A DNA stretch of 43,037 bases. Source: an uncultured Bacilli bacterium. Lineage in GTDB: Bacteria; Bacillota_I; Bacilli_A; RF39; UBA660. Positions 34,141 through 41,834 of this stretch are shown here, one piece after another. The stretch spans positions 1-43,037 of the forward strand of contig CAKOSZ010000011.1 in assembly GCA_934119955.1 (NCBI GenBank), written 5' to 3'. The position numbers and the translations under genes are program-made. Below the pieces are notes generated by a model that saw only the letters and a program-made list of their open reading frames with translations, made no database searches and was not told where the DNA came from. Numbering within the stretch: position 1 is the stretch's first letter; each line of letters opens with the position of its first letter.

Positions 34141-35220
34141 CTATTCTTTTTTTTCAATGTTTAAAATTATTCCAATTGCAACTAAACTAGTAAGAAGACT
34201 TGATCCTCCATAAGATAAAAATGGTAAAGTAACTCCAGTAACTGGAATTAAACCAATTACAACAGATAAATTCATAATAACTTGAACAATTAATTGAAAA
34301 GTTAAGCCAAATGATAAATATTTAGGAAACTTTTTCGTTTGTTTTAAACTTATTTTTAAACAAGTTATTAAAAGAATTGAAAATAAACCAAGAACAATTA
34401 AAACTCCCATAACTCCAAATTCTTCTGATATAATTGAAAAAATAAAATCAGTTTGTGGTTCTGGCAAATAAAAGTTTTTTTGTCTACTGTTTAAATAGCC
34501 AGTTCCAAATAATCCTCCAGGACCAATTGCATATAAACTTTGTATTATTTGAAAACCTGTTCCAAGTGGATCAGACCAAGGATTTAAAAATGAGGTTATT
34601 CTATCCATTCTATATGGAGCAATTATAATAAGTCCAACTATTCCAAGTATTCCAACTAGTCCTAAGATAAGAAAAAATTTCATATTAACCCCAGCAATAA
34701 ATAACATAGCAATTATACTAACAACTATTATCATTCCCGTTCCAAAGTCAGGCTCTAACATGATAAGACCAAAAATAAATAACAAAATAAAAAGAATTGG
34801 AAACACTCCTTTTTTGTAATCTTTTAAAAATTTATTACTATTTGCTAAGTATTTACTAGTAAAAATAATTAAACCAATTTTAGAAAACTCACTTGGTTGC
34901 AGGGAAAAAGGACCAACAACAAACCAACTACGACTACCATTTCTTATATTACCAATTCCAGGAATTAATACAAGAATTAAAAGAATTACACATATTAAAA
35001 GAATTAAACTGGCTTTTTTATAATAAAATTTATAATCTATTTTACTAATAAAATATAATAAAACTAAACCAATCAAACTAAAAATTGTTTGATTAATTAC
35101 ATATTTAAAAGAATTACCAAACTTATAATTTGCCCAGACAAAACTTGCTGAGTAAATCATAAAAAGAGATAAAATCATAAGACAAATAATACTTAATATG
35201 AGTAATTTTCTATTTTTCAT
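34141..35220 (-). CDS. ftsW: FtsW/RodA/SpoVE-family peptidoglycan polymerase
   Basis: A SEDS glycosyltransferase that polymerises lipid II into glycan strands together with a class B penicillin-binding protein. Ten or so hydrophobic segments are seen in 359 residues. Family motifs are SRSWFVVGPFSLQPSEFSKI, the catalytic Asp in LEPDFGTG, GYLNSRQKNFYLPEPQTDF, SEEFG and TGVTLPFLSYGGSSLL. FtsW versus RodA cannot be settled from sequence alone; GGLFGTG and PEPQTDFIF favour the FtsW/SpoVE side. GGTGAAG precedes the start. It is transcribed toward the transglutaminase-like gene and divergently from the twin-HEPN gene. Confidence 0.88.
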   Translation of the reverse strand: MKNRKLLILSIICLMILSLFMIYSASFVWANYKFGNSFKYVINQTIFSLIGLVLLYFISKIDYKFYYKKASLILLICVILLILVLIPGIGNIRNGSRSWFVVGPFSLQPSEFSKIGLIIFTSKYLANSNKFLKDYKKGVFPILFILLFIFGLIMLEPDFGTGMIIVVSIIAMLFIAGVNMKFFLILGLVGILGIVGLIIIAPYRMDRITSFLNPWSDPLGTGFQIIQSLYAIGPGGLFGTGYLNSRQKNFYLPEPQTDFIFSIISEEFGVMGVLIVLGLFSILLITCLKISLKQTKKFPKYLSFGLTFQLIVQVIMNLSVVIGLIPVTGVTLPFLSYGGSSLLTSLVAIGIILNIEKKE

Positions 35221-35270
35221 GTCTTCACCACTTAATTTTATGTTTAATATATAAAAAAATAAACAAAATA

Positions 35271-35279
35271 TGCTATAAT
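35271..35279 (+). promoter_or_regulatory. Extended -10 of the twin-HEPN gene
   Basis: TGCTATAAT, with no clear -35. It ends 17 nt before the ATG; GGTGATG is the likely ribosome site. Confidence 0.55.
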
Positions 35280-35296
35280 AAACTTATGGTGATGTT

Positions 35297-36967
35297 ATGG
35301 ATGAGTGTTATAAAGAATATTTAACTTCAACTTTTGTCTTTTTAAATTATATTGTTGATATTGATAAACCAAATGAATATGCAAGAGAAATAATTAACAA
35401 AGAATATATAACTGGTAGTAAGGTAGCCCTTCTTGCTAATATTTTATTATCTATTAAAGAAAGTGTTGTTGAAAAAGAACGAAAAGATGGTATAAACTTT
35501 TTATCTAAAATATTTGACTCTGCTCTTGATGAAGCAACAAATGTGATTGCATCTAATAAACAAGATAGTACTTATGTTTTAAATAGTTATAAGGATACCC
35601 CATCTAATATATTAGCAACAATTAGAAATAAATTTGCTCATGGAAAATATTTAATAGATTTTAAAAATAATAAAATACTTATAAATGTTGCTAAGAAAAA
35701 AGAAAAAGAAGTTTTTTATCAAATCGATGTAGATAAATTAACTGAATATATTAGAAAAAATGTAAAAGGTTATTTACAAGAAAGAAAAACAAGTGAATAT
35801 AAAAGACATTTAGTTACCTTTTCTAATAAAAATAATAATAAACCTATAACTCTTAAAAGTGAGGCAAAAAATGTTTTAAAACGTGCAACTTATCAAGAAT
35901 TTATTCTTACAAGTGATAAAGAAATTGATGAAGATATCTTAAAAAGTTTTAATAATATTTTTGAAATTTATCGTAAAACTTTAAATATTAATATTATGAA
36001 CAAATTTGAAGAAAAAGTAAAAAAACTAGGTTATAAAATTATAAGTAAAACAAAGAAAGTAAATGAAATAGAAATTGATGATATTATAACTAACACAAGT
36101 TTTTTAACTTATGATAGTAAAAATCTTAGTTATCATGATCAAGTTGCAAACTTAGAAGAGTATTTATTATACTATTTTAATGAAGATGAAGAAAAACTAA
36201 AACAATTAATTGCTAATTTAACTTCTTTACAAATATTAGAAGGAATTGATACTTGTAAAACAACCGATATAAAAGTAATATCCAAAAATCTTATAATAAA
36301 AAGAGATCAGGAGTTAATTTTATCAGCAATGCTTGCTATGTTTAATTCTTTATTTATCTATCCAATGGATAATATTTTTCTAAATGATAAAGAGTTTACA
36401 AGTGAAGAAAATACAGGTTTTCCTTATGAATTATTAGATATTAGTTTACTTAAAAAATGTGATTATCAGTTAAATAATAATAATATATCAAATATAAAAG
36501 AACAGAAAAGAGCTTTATTAAAAAAAATTAAAAAAACAAATACTGAAATTTCAAAAATTTCTCATAATTTAGATAATATTCCCAAAGAAAAACAAGAAAT
36601 TATTACTAAATTGGAAACTAGTTTACAAGAAAGTAAATTGGATTTACAAAAATCAAATGAAGAACTTGTTGTAGTACAAAAAGAATTACAAGAGAAAGAG
36701 AATTATTTTTCTAATAATCAAGTTTATTTAACTAATAAAAGTATTATAAAAGGTATTAGAAATTCAATATGTCATGGTAATATAAAAACTAGATTAAATG
36801 GCAGTATGGATAATACAATAATAATATTTGAAGATATTTTTGATGGTAAACTAACATTTAAATTAGAAATAACTTTAAATGATTTATATAAATTTTTATA
36901 TAATAATTTCTTTATTGTAATAGATTATTTAAAAACATTAGAAAATGATAAAAGAAATGTGTTATAA
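35297..36967 (+). CDS. Twin-HEPN (Rx4H) protein, uncharacterised
   Basis: Not recognised as a named family. The 556-residue protein carries two Rx4H motifs, each in a helical region: IRNKFAHGK (Arg110, His115) and IRNSICHGN (Arg488, His493). Each is followed by a similar strand-helix pattern (FKNNKILIN...; MDNTIIIFE...), implying two HEPN domains, a fold common in RNA-cleaving defence and toxin proteins. A Lys/Glu coiled coil (about 395-460) precedes the second. No nucleotidyltransferase or Cas gene is adjacent. RNase activity is an inference; some HEPN proteins are not nucleases. The stop codon overlaps the -10 of the next gene. Confidence 0.55.
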   Translation: MDECYKEYLTSTFVFLNYIVDIDKPNEYAREIINKEYITGSKVALLANILLSIKESVVEKERKDGINFLSKIFDSALDEATNVIASNKQDSTYVLNSYKDTPSNILATIRNKFAHGKYLIDFKNNKILINVAKKKEKEVFYQIDVDKLTEYIRKNVKGYLQERKTSEYKRHLVTFSNKNNNKPITLKSEAKNVLKRATYQEFILTSDKEIDEDILKSFNNIFEIYRKTLNINIMNKFEEKVKKLGYKIISKTKKVNEIEIDDIITNTSFLTYDSKNLSYHDQVANLEEYLLYYFNEDEEKLKQLIANLTSLQILEGIDTCKTTDIKVISKNLIIKRDQELILSAMLAMFNSLFIYPMDNIFLNDKEFTSEENTGFPYELLDISLLKKCDYQLNNNNISNIKEQKRALLKKIKKTNTEISKISHNLDNIPKEKQEIITKLETSLQESKLDLQKSNEELVVVQKELQEKENYFSNNQVYLTNKSIIKGIRNSICHGNIKTRLNGSMDNTIIIFEDIFDGKLTFKLEITLNDLYKFLYNNFFIVIDYLKTLENDKRNVL

Positions 36968-36968
36968 T
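36960..36968 (+). promoter_or_regulatory. Extended -10 of the 78-aa gene
   Basis: TGTTATAAT overlapping the stop codon of the twin-HEPN gene. GAGGGGG follows 11 bases downstream. Confidence 0.5.
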
Positions 36969-36990
36969 ATTAAGTTAATGAGGGGGATTT

Positions 36991-37227
36991 ATGAATGGTA
37001 TTAATAACTATTTTGAAAGAATTAAAGATCCAGGCAAAGAAATAATAGATTTTAGTTATTTATACATGCATCCAGAAGCAATTTATTTAGTATGGGAGAA
37101 ATATTCTTGGGATTTAACTTTTAAAATGGAAGTAAATAGAAAAATGTATTTAGATAATATATTTAAAGAAAAATTTAATAAAGTATTTAAAAATTTTTTA
37201 GATAAAGATAAAGTTAAAAAAAGATAA
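36991..37227 (+). CDS. Small unknown protein
   Basis: Not recognised. The 78 residues are soluble, with an aromatic centre (DFSYLYMHPEAIYLVWEKYS) and a Lys-rich C-terminus ending in DKVKKR. GAGGGGG lies upstream, and the next gene begins 11 bases after the stop with GGAG between them. It could be the first gene of the rRNA/tRNA methylation operon or a partner of the upstream twin-HEPN protein. The separate -10 at its start and close spacing to the methyltransferase favour the former. Confidence 0.55.
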   Translation: MNGINNYFERIKDPGKEIIDFSYLYMHPEAIYLVWEKYSWDLTFKMEVNRKMYLDNIFKEKFNKVFKNFLDKDKVKKR

Positions 37228-37238
37228 AAGGAGTTTAT

Positions 37239-37967
37239 ATGGTAATTACTAGTTTAGATAATCCTAAAATAAAAAAATATTTAAAATTAAAAACCAAAAA
37301 ATACAGGGATGAATTTAAATTATATTTAGTTGAAACAGATAATTTAATTAAAGAAGCAATTAATAATAATTGCTTAGTAGATTTATTGGTACTTGATGGT
37401 AGTCTTAATAAATATGATTTTAATGTAATTTATGTATCCAAAGAAATTATTAAAAAGTTATCAAGTTTAGATACAACATCTAATTTTATTGGGGTTGTTA
37501 AAATGAAAGAGATGAATAATAATTTTGGTAGCAGAATACTTATTTTAGATGATATACAAGATCCTGGTAATTTAGGTACAATTATAAGAAGTTCAGTTGC
37601 TTTTAATGTGACAGATATTATTTTAAGTAATAATTCAGTTGATTTATATAATGATAAAGTTATTCGTAGTAGTGAAGGAATGATTTATAAAATTAATATA
37701 GTAAGAACTGATTTAATTAAAGTTATTAAAAAATTAAAAGAGAATAATTATTTAATCCTAGGAACTAATGTTAGAGATGGAGTAGATGTAAAAGAAGTTA
37801 ACTCTTCAAGGTTTGCTCTTGTTATGGGAAATGAAGGAAAAGGGGTTAAAGAAGAAATAATAAATTTATGTGATAAGAATTTATATATAAAAATGAATAA
37901 AAATTGTGAAAGTTTAAATCTGGGAGTTGCCACAGGAATACTTTTATATGAATTAGGTGCAAAATGA
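37239..37967 (+). CDS. TrmH/SpoU-family RNA 2'-O-methyltransferase
   Basis: An SPOUT methyltransferase that methylates ribose in rRNA or tRNA using SAM. An N-terminal substrate-binding domain (ITSLDNPKIKKYLKLK) leads to the knotted catalytic core with LDDIQDPGNLGTIIRS (motif 1), FALVMGNEGKGV (motif 2) and MNKNCESLNLGVATGILLYE (motif 3; the usual Pro-x-x-x-Ser reads Asn-Cys-Glu-Ser). At 242 residues it is close to 23S rRNA methyltransferases of the RlmB/AviRb type; its target site is not determinable. It overlaps rimM by ATGA. Confidence 0.9.
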   Translation: MVITSLDNPKIKKYLKLKTKKYRDEFKLYLVETDNLIKEAINNNCLVDLLVLDGSLNKYDFNVIYVSKEIIKKLSSLDTTSNFIGVVKMKEMNNNFGSRILILDDIQDPGNLGTIIRSSVAFNVTDIILSNNSVDLYNDKVIRSSEGMIYKINIVRTDLIKVIKKLKENNYLILGTNVRDGVDVKEVNSSRFALVMGNEGKGVKEEIINLCDKNLYIKMNKNCESLNLGVATGILLYELGAK

Positions 37968-38419
37968 TATATATTGGTAAATATGTTAATACTCATGGTA
38001 TTAAAGGAGAAATAAGAATAAAATCTGATTTTAAATATAAAGATAAAGTATTTTTTGTTGGTAATACTTTAATAATTGATAATCAAGAATTTGTAATTAA
38101 TAGTTATAGACGTCATAAAGAATATGATATGGTTACTTTTAAAGGAATTACAGATATAAATCAAATAATTGGTTTAAAAGGAAGTAGGGTATATGTATTT
38201 AATATTTCTCTTGGGGAAGGAGAATATTTAGATTCTACTTTAATTGGCTTTAAAGTTTACATGAATAATATTTATAGGGGAGATGTTTTAGATATTAAAT
38301 ATTTAAGTAATTCTAAAAAAATCTTAGTAGTTAATAATAAATATGTTCCTTTTGAATTAGTAAGTGTTAATTTAAGAGAAAAAAGAATAGATGTTATGGA
38401 GGTTGATGGCTTATTATGA
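37964..38419 (+). CDS. rimM: 16S rRNA maturation factor RimM
   Basis: It binds ribosomal protein S19 and assists 30S head assembly. The N-terminal barrel has IGKYVNTHGIKGEIRIKSDF. A Tyr/Arg-rich RRHKEYDMVTFKGI segment follows, then a C-terminal PRC-barrel ending in KKILVVNNKYVPFELV. At 151 residues it is slightly short but complete. It overlaps both the TrmH gene and trmD by four bases, the standard rimM-trmD pairing. Confidence 0.88.
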   Translation: MIYIGKYVNTHGIKGEIRIKSDFKYKDKVFFVGNTLIIDNQEFVINSYRRHKEYDMVTFKGITDINQIIGLKGSRVYVFNISLGEGEYLDSTLIGFKVYMNNIYRGDVLDIKYLSNSKKILVVNNKYVPFELVSVNLREKRIDVMEVDGLL

Positions 38420-39084
38420 GAATAGATATTTTAACTCTTTTTCCTAAGATGTTTGAAGGATTTTTAACGGAATCTATTATAAAAAGAGCAATAGAAAGTA
38501 AAAAAGTTGAGATAAATATTATTGATTTTAGAGAGTATTCCAAGGAGCCTCATGGTAGTGTTGATGATACCCCTTATGGCGGAGGGGCAGGGATGGTTTT
38601 AATGCCTCAACCTATATTTGATTGTATAAGAAGTATTAAAACAAGGGATTCCTTAGTTATTATGTTGACCCCTGAGGGAAAAACTTATAAGCAAGAAATG
38701 GCTTTAAAACTAAAAGAATATAAACATTTAATTCTTTTATGCGGCCATTACGAAGGGTTTGACGAAAGAGTAAAAACAATATGTGATATGTTTATTAGTG
38801 TAGGAGATTTCATTTTAACTGGGGGTGAAATACCTAGTATGTTAATTACTGATAGTATTGTAAGACTACTTGATGGAGTAATTGATAAAGAATCTCTTCT
38901 AAACGAATCTTTTAATGAGAAACTTCTTGATTATCCAACTTATACAAAACCTCGTGATTTTGAAGGTATGTTAGTGCCAGATGTTTTATTATCCGGTGAT
39001 CATAAAAAAATTGCTGAATATCGAAAAAATGAACAAATTAAAAAAACCAGGGAACTAAGACCAGACTTATTGGAGGAAAAATGA
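38416..39084 (+). CDS. trmD: tRNA (guanine-N1)-methyltransferase TrmD
   Basis: It methylates G37 of tRNAs to prevent frameshifting. The N-terminus IDILTLFPKMFEGFL, DDTPYGGGAGMV, LLCGHYEGFDERV and SVGDFILTGGEIP are the trefoil-knot SAM-binding signatures. The C-terminal domain has YPTYTKPRDFEGM and VLLSGDHKKI. Its 222 residues fit the family. It is coupled by ATGA to rimM before and to an unknown gene after. The usual rplS does not follow. Confidence 0.96.
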   Translation: MRIDILTLFPKMFEGFLTESIIKRAIESKKVEINIIDFREYSKEPHGSVDDTPYGGGAGMVLMPQPIFDCIRSIKTRDSLVIMLTPEGKTYKQEMALKLKEYKHLILLCGHYEGFDERVKTICDMFISVGDFILTGGEIPSMLITDSIVRLLDGVIDKESLLNESFNEKLLDYPTYTKPRDFEGMLVPDVLLSGDHKKIAEYRKNEQIKKTRELRPDLLEEK

Positions 39085-39521
39085 ACTATTTAATAATAAA
39101 AAGTAAAGATAAAAAATCAGCAACTTATTTTAAAGTAGATGGTTATTCTGTCAGTGCTAAAAATAAAAATATTAAGTTAAAAGATGCCATAAATGTTAAT
39201 AAAATGGTAATAATTAATCAAAGTTTTATTGATAAAGTAATAGATAAAAAGATAGACTCTAAATTTAAAAAATTAATTAATTTAATTCTTGGTATCTATG
39301 ATTCATCAGATGATCCTGCTGGTAATATGATGTTAGCCTTAAATGAAGTTGAAAAATTTAAAAGAGAAGTTATTAATAAATATTTAAATTATATGAATAA
39401 GAAACAACTTGAAAAATTAGAAAGAAAAATAAGATTACTAGAAACTGAAATAACAAAACGATCATATCTTATGAATGAAATGATGAATGAAGTTGAGTAT
39501 GAAACAAAAAAATCAAGATAA
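39081..39521 (+). CDS. Unknown protein downstream of trmD
   Basis: Not recognised. The 146 residues are soluble and mostly helical in the second half, with an N-terminal strand-rich segment (NYLIIKSKDKKSATYFKVDG) and an acidic DSSDDPAGNMMLALNEVEKF motif. The end is a Lys/Glu-rich helix (KKQLEKLERKIRLLETEI). The overlap by ATGA with trmD, and a 35-base overlap into the VanZ-like gene, mark it as a real translated member of the operon. The helical C-terminus resembles that of RNA-associated proteins, but no function can be stated. Confidence 0.6.
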   Translation: MNYLIIKSKDKKSATYFKVDGYSVSAKNKNIKLKDAINVNKMVIINQSFIDKVIDKKIDSKFKKLINLILGIYDSSDDPAGNMMLALNEVEKFKREVINKYLNYMNKKQLEKLERKIRLLETEITKRSYLMNEMMNEVEYETKKSR

Positions 39522-39915
39522 ATTAAAAAAAATAATAAGTATTATTTTACTTATCTTTTGGTGCTTTTTAATATTTCATTTTTCCAATCAACCAGGAAGT
39601 GTATCTAATGTTAGTAGTGGAGTAATTGTTGATTTTATTAAAAAAATAATTCCAGGTAATTATCATACAATAACCTTTATTGTTAGAAAACTTGCTCATA
39701 TATCAATTTACTTTGTTTTATATTTACTAACCTTTAATTGTTTTAAAAGATTTAATAAGGATAAGTTTGCAATTTATTTTTGCTTATTATATGCAGTAAG
39801 TGATGAAATTCATCAGTTATTTGTTGTAAATAGAAGTTGTGAGTTAAGAGATATTTTAATTGATATGATAGGAGTAGTACTTGCTTATCTAATAATTAAA
39901 AAAGTAAAAAAATAA
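39487..39915 (+). CDS. VanZ-like membrane protein
   Basis: A small membrane protein of the VanZ family, whose members include a teicoplanin-resistance protein and many of unknown role. Family signature parts are FSNQPGSVS early, the VRKLAHISIYFVLYLL segment with the conserved Lys-x-x-His, and AVSDEIHQLFVVNRSCELRD with the Asp-Glu-x-H-Q motif. About four hydrophobic helices lie in the 142 residues. The frame starts at 39487, inside the upstream gene. The ATG at 39499 would also serve and shortens it by four residues; neither start has a strong ribosome site. Confidence 0.85.
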   Translation: MKLSMKQKNQDKLKKIISIILLIFWCFLIFHFSNQPGSVSNVSSGVIVDFIKKIIPGNYHTITFIVRKLAHISIYFVLYLLTFNCFKRFNKDKFAIYFCLLYAVSDEIHQLFVVNRSCELRDILIDMIGVVLAYLIIKKVKK

Positions 39916-39924
39916 AATTTATCT

Positions 39925-39948
39925 AAAAATATTAAGATATTTTTCTTG
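39925..39948 (+). terminator. Weak terminator after the VanZ-like gene
   Basis: AAAAATAT-TAAG-ATATTTTT is an 8-bp stem made only of A-T pairs, running into TTTTC. It may be partial. Confidence 0.35.
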
Positions 39949-40003
39949 AAAACTTGCTAAAATTTTAAAAATATGTTATTTTATTAAAAGTGAGGGTGAT
40001 AAT

Positions 40004-40219
40004 ATGCAAATAGTTTTATTAATTATAGCAATTTTATTAATTATAATAGTTTTACTTCAAAGTGGGAAAGCTGAACCAGCCAGTCAAATAATAAGTGGGG
40101 GCAGCATGGATTTATTTAGTAAAAGAAAAGAAAGAGGATCAGAACTTGTTATTAGTCGTATAACACTTATTTTAGGATTTGCTTTCTTTATTATAAGTTT
40201 AATAATGGAATTTATGTAA
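40004..40219 (+). CDS. secG: Preprotein translocase subunit SecG
   Basis: A small two-helix subunit that assists SecYEG-driven protein export. The pattern is clear: a hydrophobic helix (IVLLIIAILLIIIVLLQS), then GKAEPASQIISGG, MDLFSKRKERG and a second helix (LILGFAFFIISLIM). At 71 residues it fits the family. GAGGGTG lies at the expected distance from the ATG. It is followed by a bidirectional terminator. Given the many exported proteins in this window it is expected to be essential for them. Confidence 0.92.
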   Translation: MQIVLLIIAILLIIIVLLQSGKAEPASQIISGGSMDLFSKRKERGSELVISRITLILGFAFFIISLIMEFM

Positions 40220-40276
40220 AAATTAATTTTTACATATTTTTTTTATATTTATTTTAGGATAAAAAGATGAAACTAA

Positions 40277-40306
40277 AAAAACTACTTTTAATTCAAAGTA
40301 GTTTTT
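40277..40306. terminator. Bidirectional terminator after secG
   Basis: AAAAACTACTTT and AAAGTAGTTTTT form a perfect 12-bp stem with a six-base loop (TAATTC), with T-rich tails on either strand. Confidence 0.8.
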
Positions 40307-40425
40307 ATATTATCTCGAATAGTTCGAGTATTAATCACCTGGTGCCATAAAGGTTGAAGTCGGACAACCTCTAATTATCTAAATTGTAGGTTGTAATAAA
40401 CTACTAACTGATATAAGTATACCAC
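40297..40425 (-). ncRNA. Candidate structured RNA (minus strand), switch-like
   Basis: No gene fits 40220-40525. On the minus strand an extended -10 (TGGTATACT, 40416-40424) could start a transcript that ends at the terminator at 40277-40306. The region has a CTCGAA-TAG-TTCGAG hairpin (40314-40328). The segment at 40364-40370 can pair either with AGGTTG (40351-40356) or with AGGTTGT (40388-40394). AGTAGTTT (40297-40304) can also pair with AAACTACT (40398-40405), competing with the terminator stem. This is the pattern of a switch or a closed structured RNA. I could not match it to tmRNA, 6S, SRP RNA or a known riboswitch. The strand is inferred. Confidence 0.35.
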
Positions 40426-40459
40426 GGAAATATAAAAAATAGTAAAAAACATTTATTTC

Positions 40460-40500
40460 AGTAAATCTCGGCAAAATATTTATTTTTACTGAGATTTACT
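40460..40500. promoter_or_regulatory. Inverted repeat upstream of the AbiE-like gene (possible operator)
   Basis: AGTAAATCTCGG (40460-40471) and CTGAGATTTACT (40489-40500) pair over 12 bp with one G-T. AbiEi proteins are known to repress their own promoters through inverted repeats. A TATATT at 40508-40513 is too close to the start to leave the AGGTGATG site in the mRNA, so the true -10 is uncertain. Confidence 0.45.
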
Positions 40501-40525
40501 TTAAAATTATATTAGGTGATGAAAA

Positions 40526-41479
40526 ATGATTTATAGTTATAAAGATGTGATTTATAAATATAAAAATAATTATCGATTAAATAAAGCTTTAAAAGATAAA
40601 AAAATATTTAAAATTGAATCAGGAATATATTCAAGTCAAGAATTTATTAATTATTTATTGGTTATTAATAAAAAATATCCTAATGCTGTTTTTACTTCTG
40701 GTAGTGCTTTTTATTATTACAACTTAACTGATGTAATTCCTCAAAAATACTACCTTGCTACGAATAGAAAGGCAAGTAAAATAATGGATAATAAAGTAAA
40801 ACAAATATATGTATCAGAAGATAAGTTTAATATTGGGGTTACTACAATAAAAGTTGATGGAATTAAAATTAAGATATATGACAAAGAAAAATTATTGATA
40901 GAACTGGTAAAAAATAGTAAAAATATTCCTTTTGATTATTATAAAGAAATTATAAATAATTATAGAAGTATTAGTGATAAACTTGATATGAATAAATTAT
41001 CTGATTATTTGAACTATTATAAAAATGAAATTGATACAAAGTTAAATATTGGATTTCATAAATTATTTGAACTTGAGCAAGAACAATATATGTTTGATTT
41101 TAGTATTATTAATCTTGGAGCTAATTTATTAATTAATTCTCCAGAACAAATTTTTACTGAAAAAATGAAATCTCTTTTAAAATTTAATATTAGATCAACT
41201 AGATATAAAGATATATTTGATTTTTATTATTTAATAGATAATAAACTACTTAATAAAGAAAAACTTGAAAAATGTTTTAAAATTTTGATTTATGATGATA
41301 AATCAATCAATGTTAATAATGTAAAAGACTTGATTAATCAATTTGAAAAAATTACTAGTTCAAGATTATATAAAATAAATCTTAATAATCCAAAATATAA
41401 TTGGTTAGATAAAAATATAGATGACGTAATTGGTAAAATTAAAAATTATTTAATAACCACGGAAATAGTAACTATTTAA
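40526..41479 (+). CDS. AbiEi-type antitoxin fused to a truncated AbiEii-type tail
   Basis: AbiEi/AbiEii are a type IV toxin-antitoxin pair for phage abortive infection. Residues 1-170 follow AbiEi: YRLNKALKDKKIFKIESGIY (wHTH end), PNAVFTSGSAFYYYNLTDVIP and a later helical part. Residues 180-317 follow the C-terminal half of AbiEii nucleotidyltransferases: NSPEQIFTEKMKSLLKF, RSTRYKDIFDFYYLI. The N-terminal toxin half, with its GG/S...D-x-D active site, is missing. The gene therefore looks like an in-frame fusion after deletion, probably with antitoxin/DNA-binding function but no active toxin. A natural fused family is the alternative. AGGTGATG precedes the start. Confidence 0.65.
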   Translation: MIYSYKDVIYKYKNNYRLNKALKDKKIFKIESGIYSSQEFINYLLVINKKYPNAVFTSGSAFYYYNLTDVIPQKYYLATNRKASKIMDNKVKQIYVSEDKFNIGVTTIKVDGIKIKIYDKEKLLIELVKNSKNIPFDYYKEIINNYRSISDKLDMNKLSDYLNYYKNEIDTKLNIGFHKLFELEQEQYMFDFSIINLGANLLINSPEQIFTEKMKSLLKFNIRSTRYKDIFDFYYLIDNKLLNKEKLEKCFKILIYDDKSINVNNVKDLINQFEKITSSRLYKINLNNPKYNWLDKNIDDVIGKIKNYLITTEIVTI

Positions 41480-41543
41480 TGATAAAATACACTAATAATT
41501 AAGCATATTTTTATTACTATATTATTAAGCAGGATAAGGGAAT

Positions 41544-41603
41544 TGATAGCACCACCTTAATTTATTATATATAAATAAAGACTTTATAGTGCTATCATTT
41601 GTT
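41544..41603 (+). terminator. Hairpin terminator after the AbiE-like gene
   Basis: TGATAGCAC (41544-41552) and GTGCTATCA (41589-41597) form a perfect 9-bp stem with a long AT-rich loop, followed by TTTG. Confidence 0.5.
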
Positions 41604-41780
41604 ATTTTGCACTTACAAAATTGAGTTAAAATACGGAAGAACTCTACCATACTTTTGATTTATCCCTTTTAATTAAATGGTTTGCAAGGTTCTATTTTAC
41701 TTCCAAATGTTGGATATATACTAGAAATGTTGGATGAATCTTGGATGTTTTAATTTAGTAATAAAAATCTGTTAAAATCG
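41604..41780 (+). other. Geneless stretch with TTGGAT repeats
   Basis: No intact gene lies in 41480-41834. AAATGTTGGAT occurs at 41705-41715 and 41725-41735 (20-bp period), and TTGGAT again at 41741-41746. A short open frame around 41680-41750 ends in DESWMF-stop, perhaps a coding remnant. Repeats at one- and two-turn spacing upstream of a promoter could be regulator sites. Confidence 0.3.
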
Positions 41781-41789
41781 TGATATAAT
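41781..41789 (+). promoter_or_regulatory. Extended -10 of the 74-aa gene
   Basis: TGATATAAT with no clear -35. The leader is about 40 nt, longer than usual for this window, with AGGAGG before the start. Confidence 0.5.
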
Positions 41790-41834
41790 TACACAGATGG
41801 AACAGATAAATAGTAATTTGTCTAGGAGGTAACA

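Noticed and set aside
39081..39521. rplS, the gene that often follows trmD
   Set aside because: The 146-residue protein lacks the L19 features; it is left as an unknown.
40508..40513. TATATT as the -10 of the AbiE-like gene
   Set aside because: A start site from it would fall inside or after the AGGTGATG ribosome site, so it is unlikely to be the working promoter.
40220..40525. tmRNA, 6S or SRP RNA downstream of secG
   Set aside because: The tmRNA ends, the SRP core (GGAAG/AGCA loop) and a 6S-like duplex bubble were looked for on both strands and not found.
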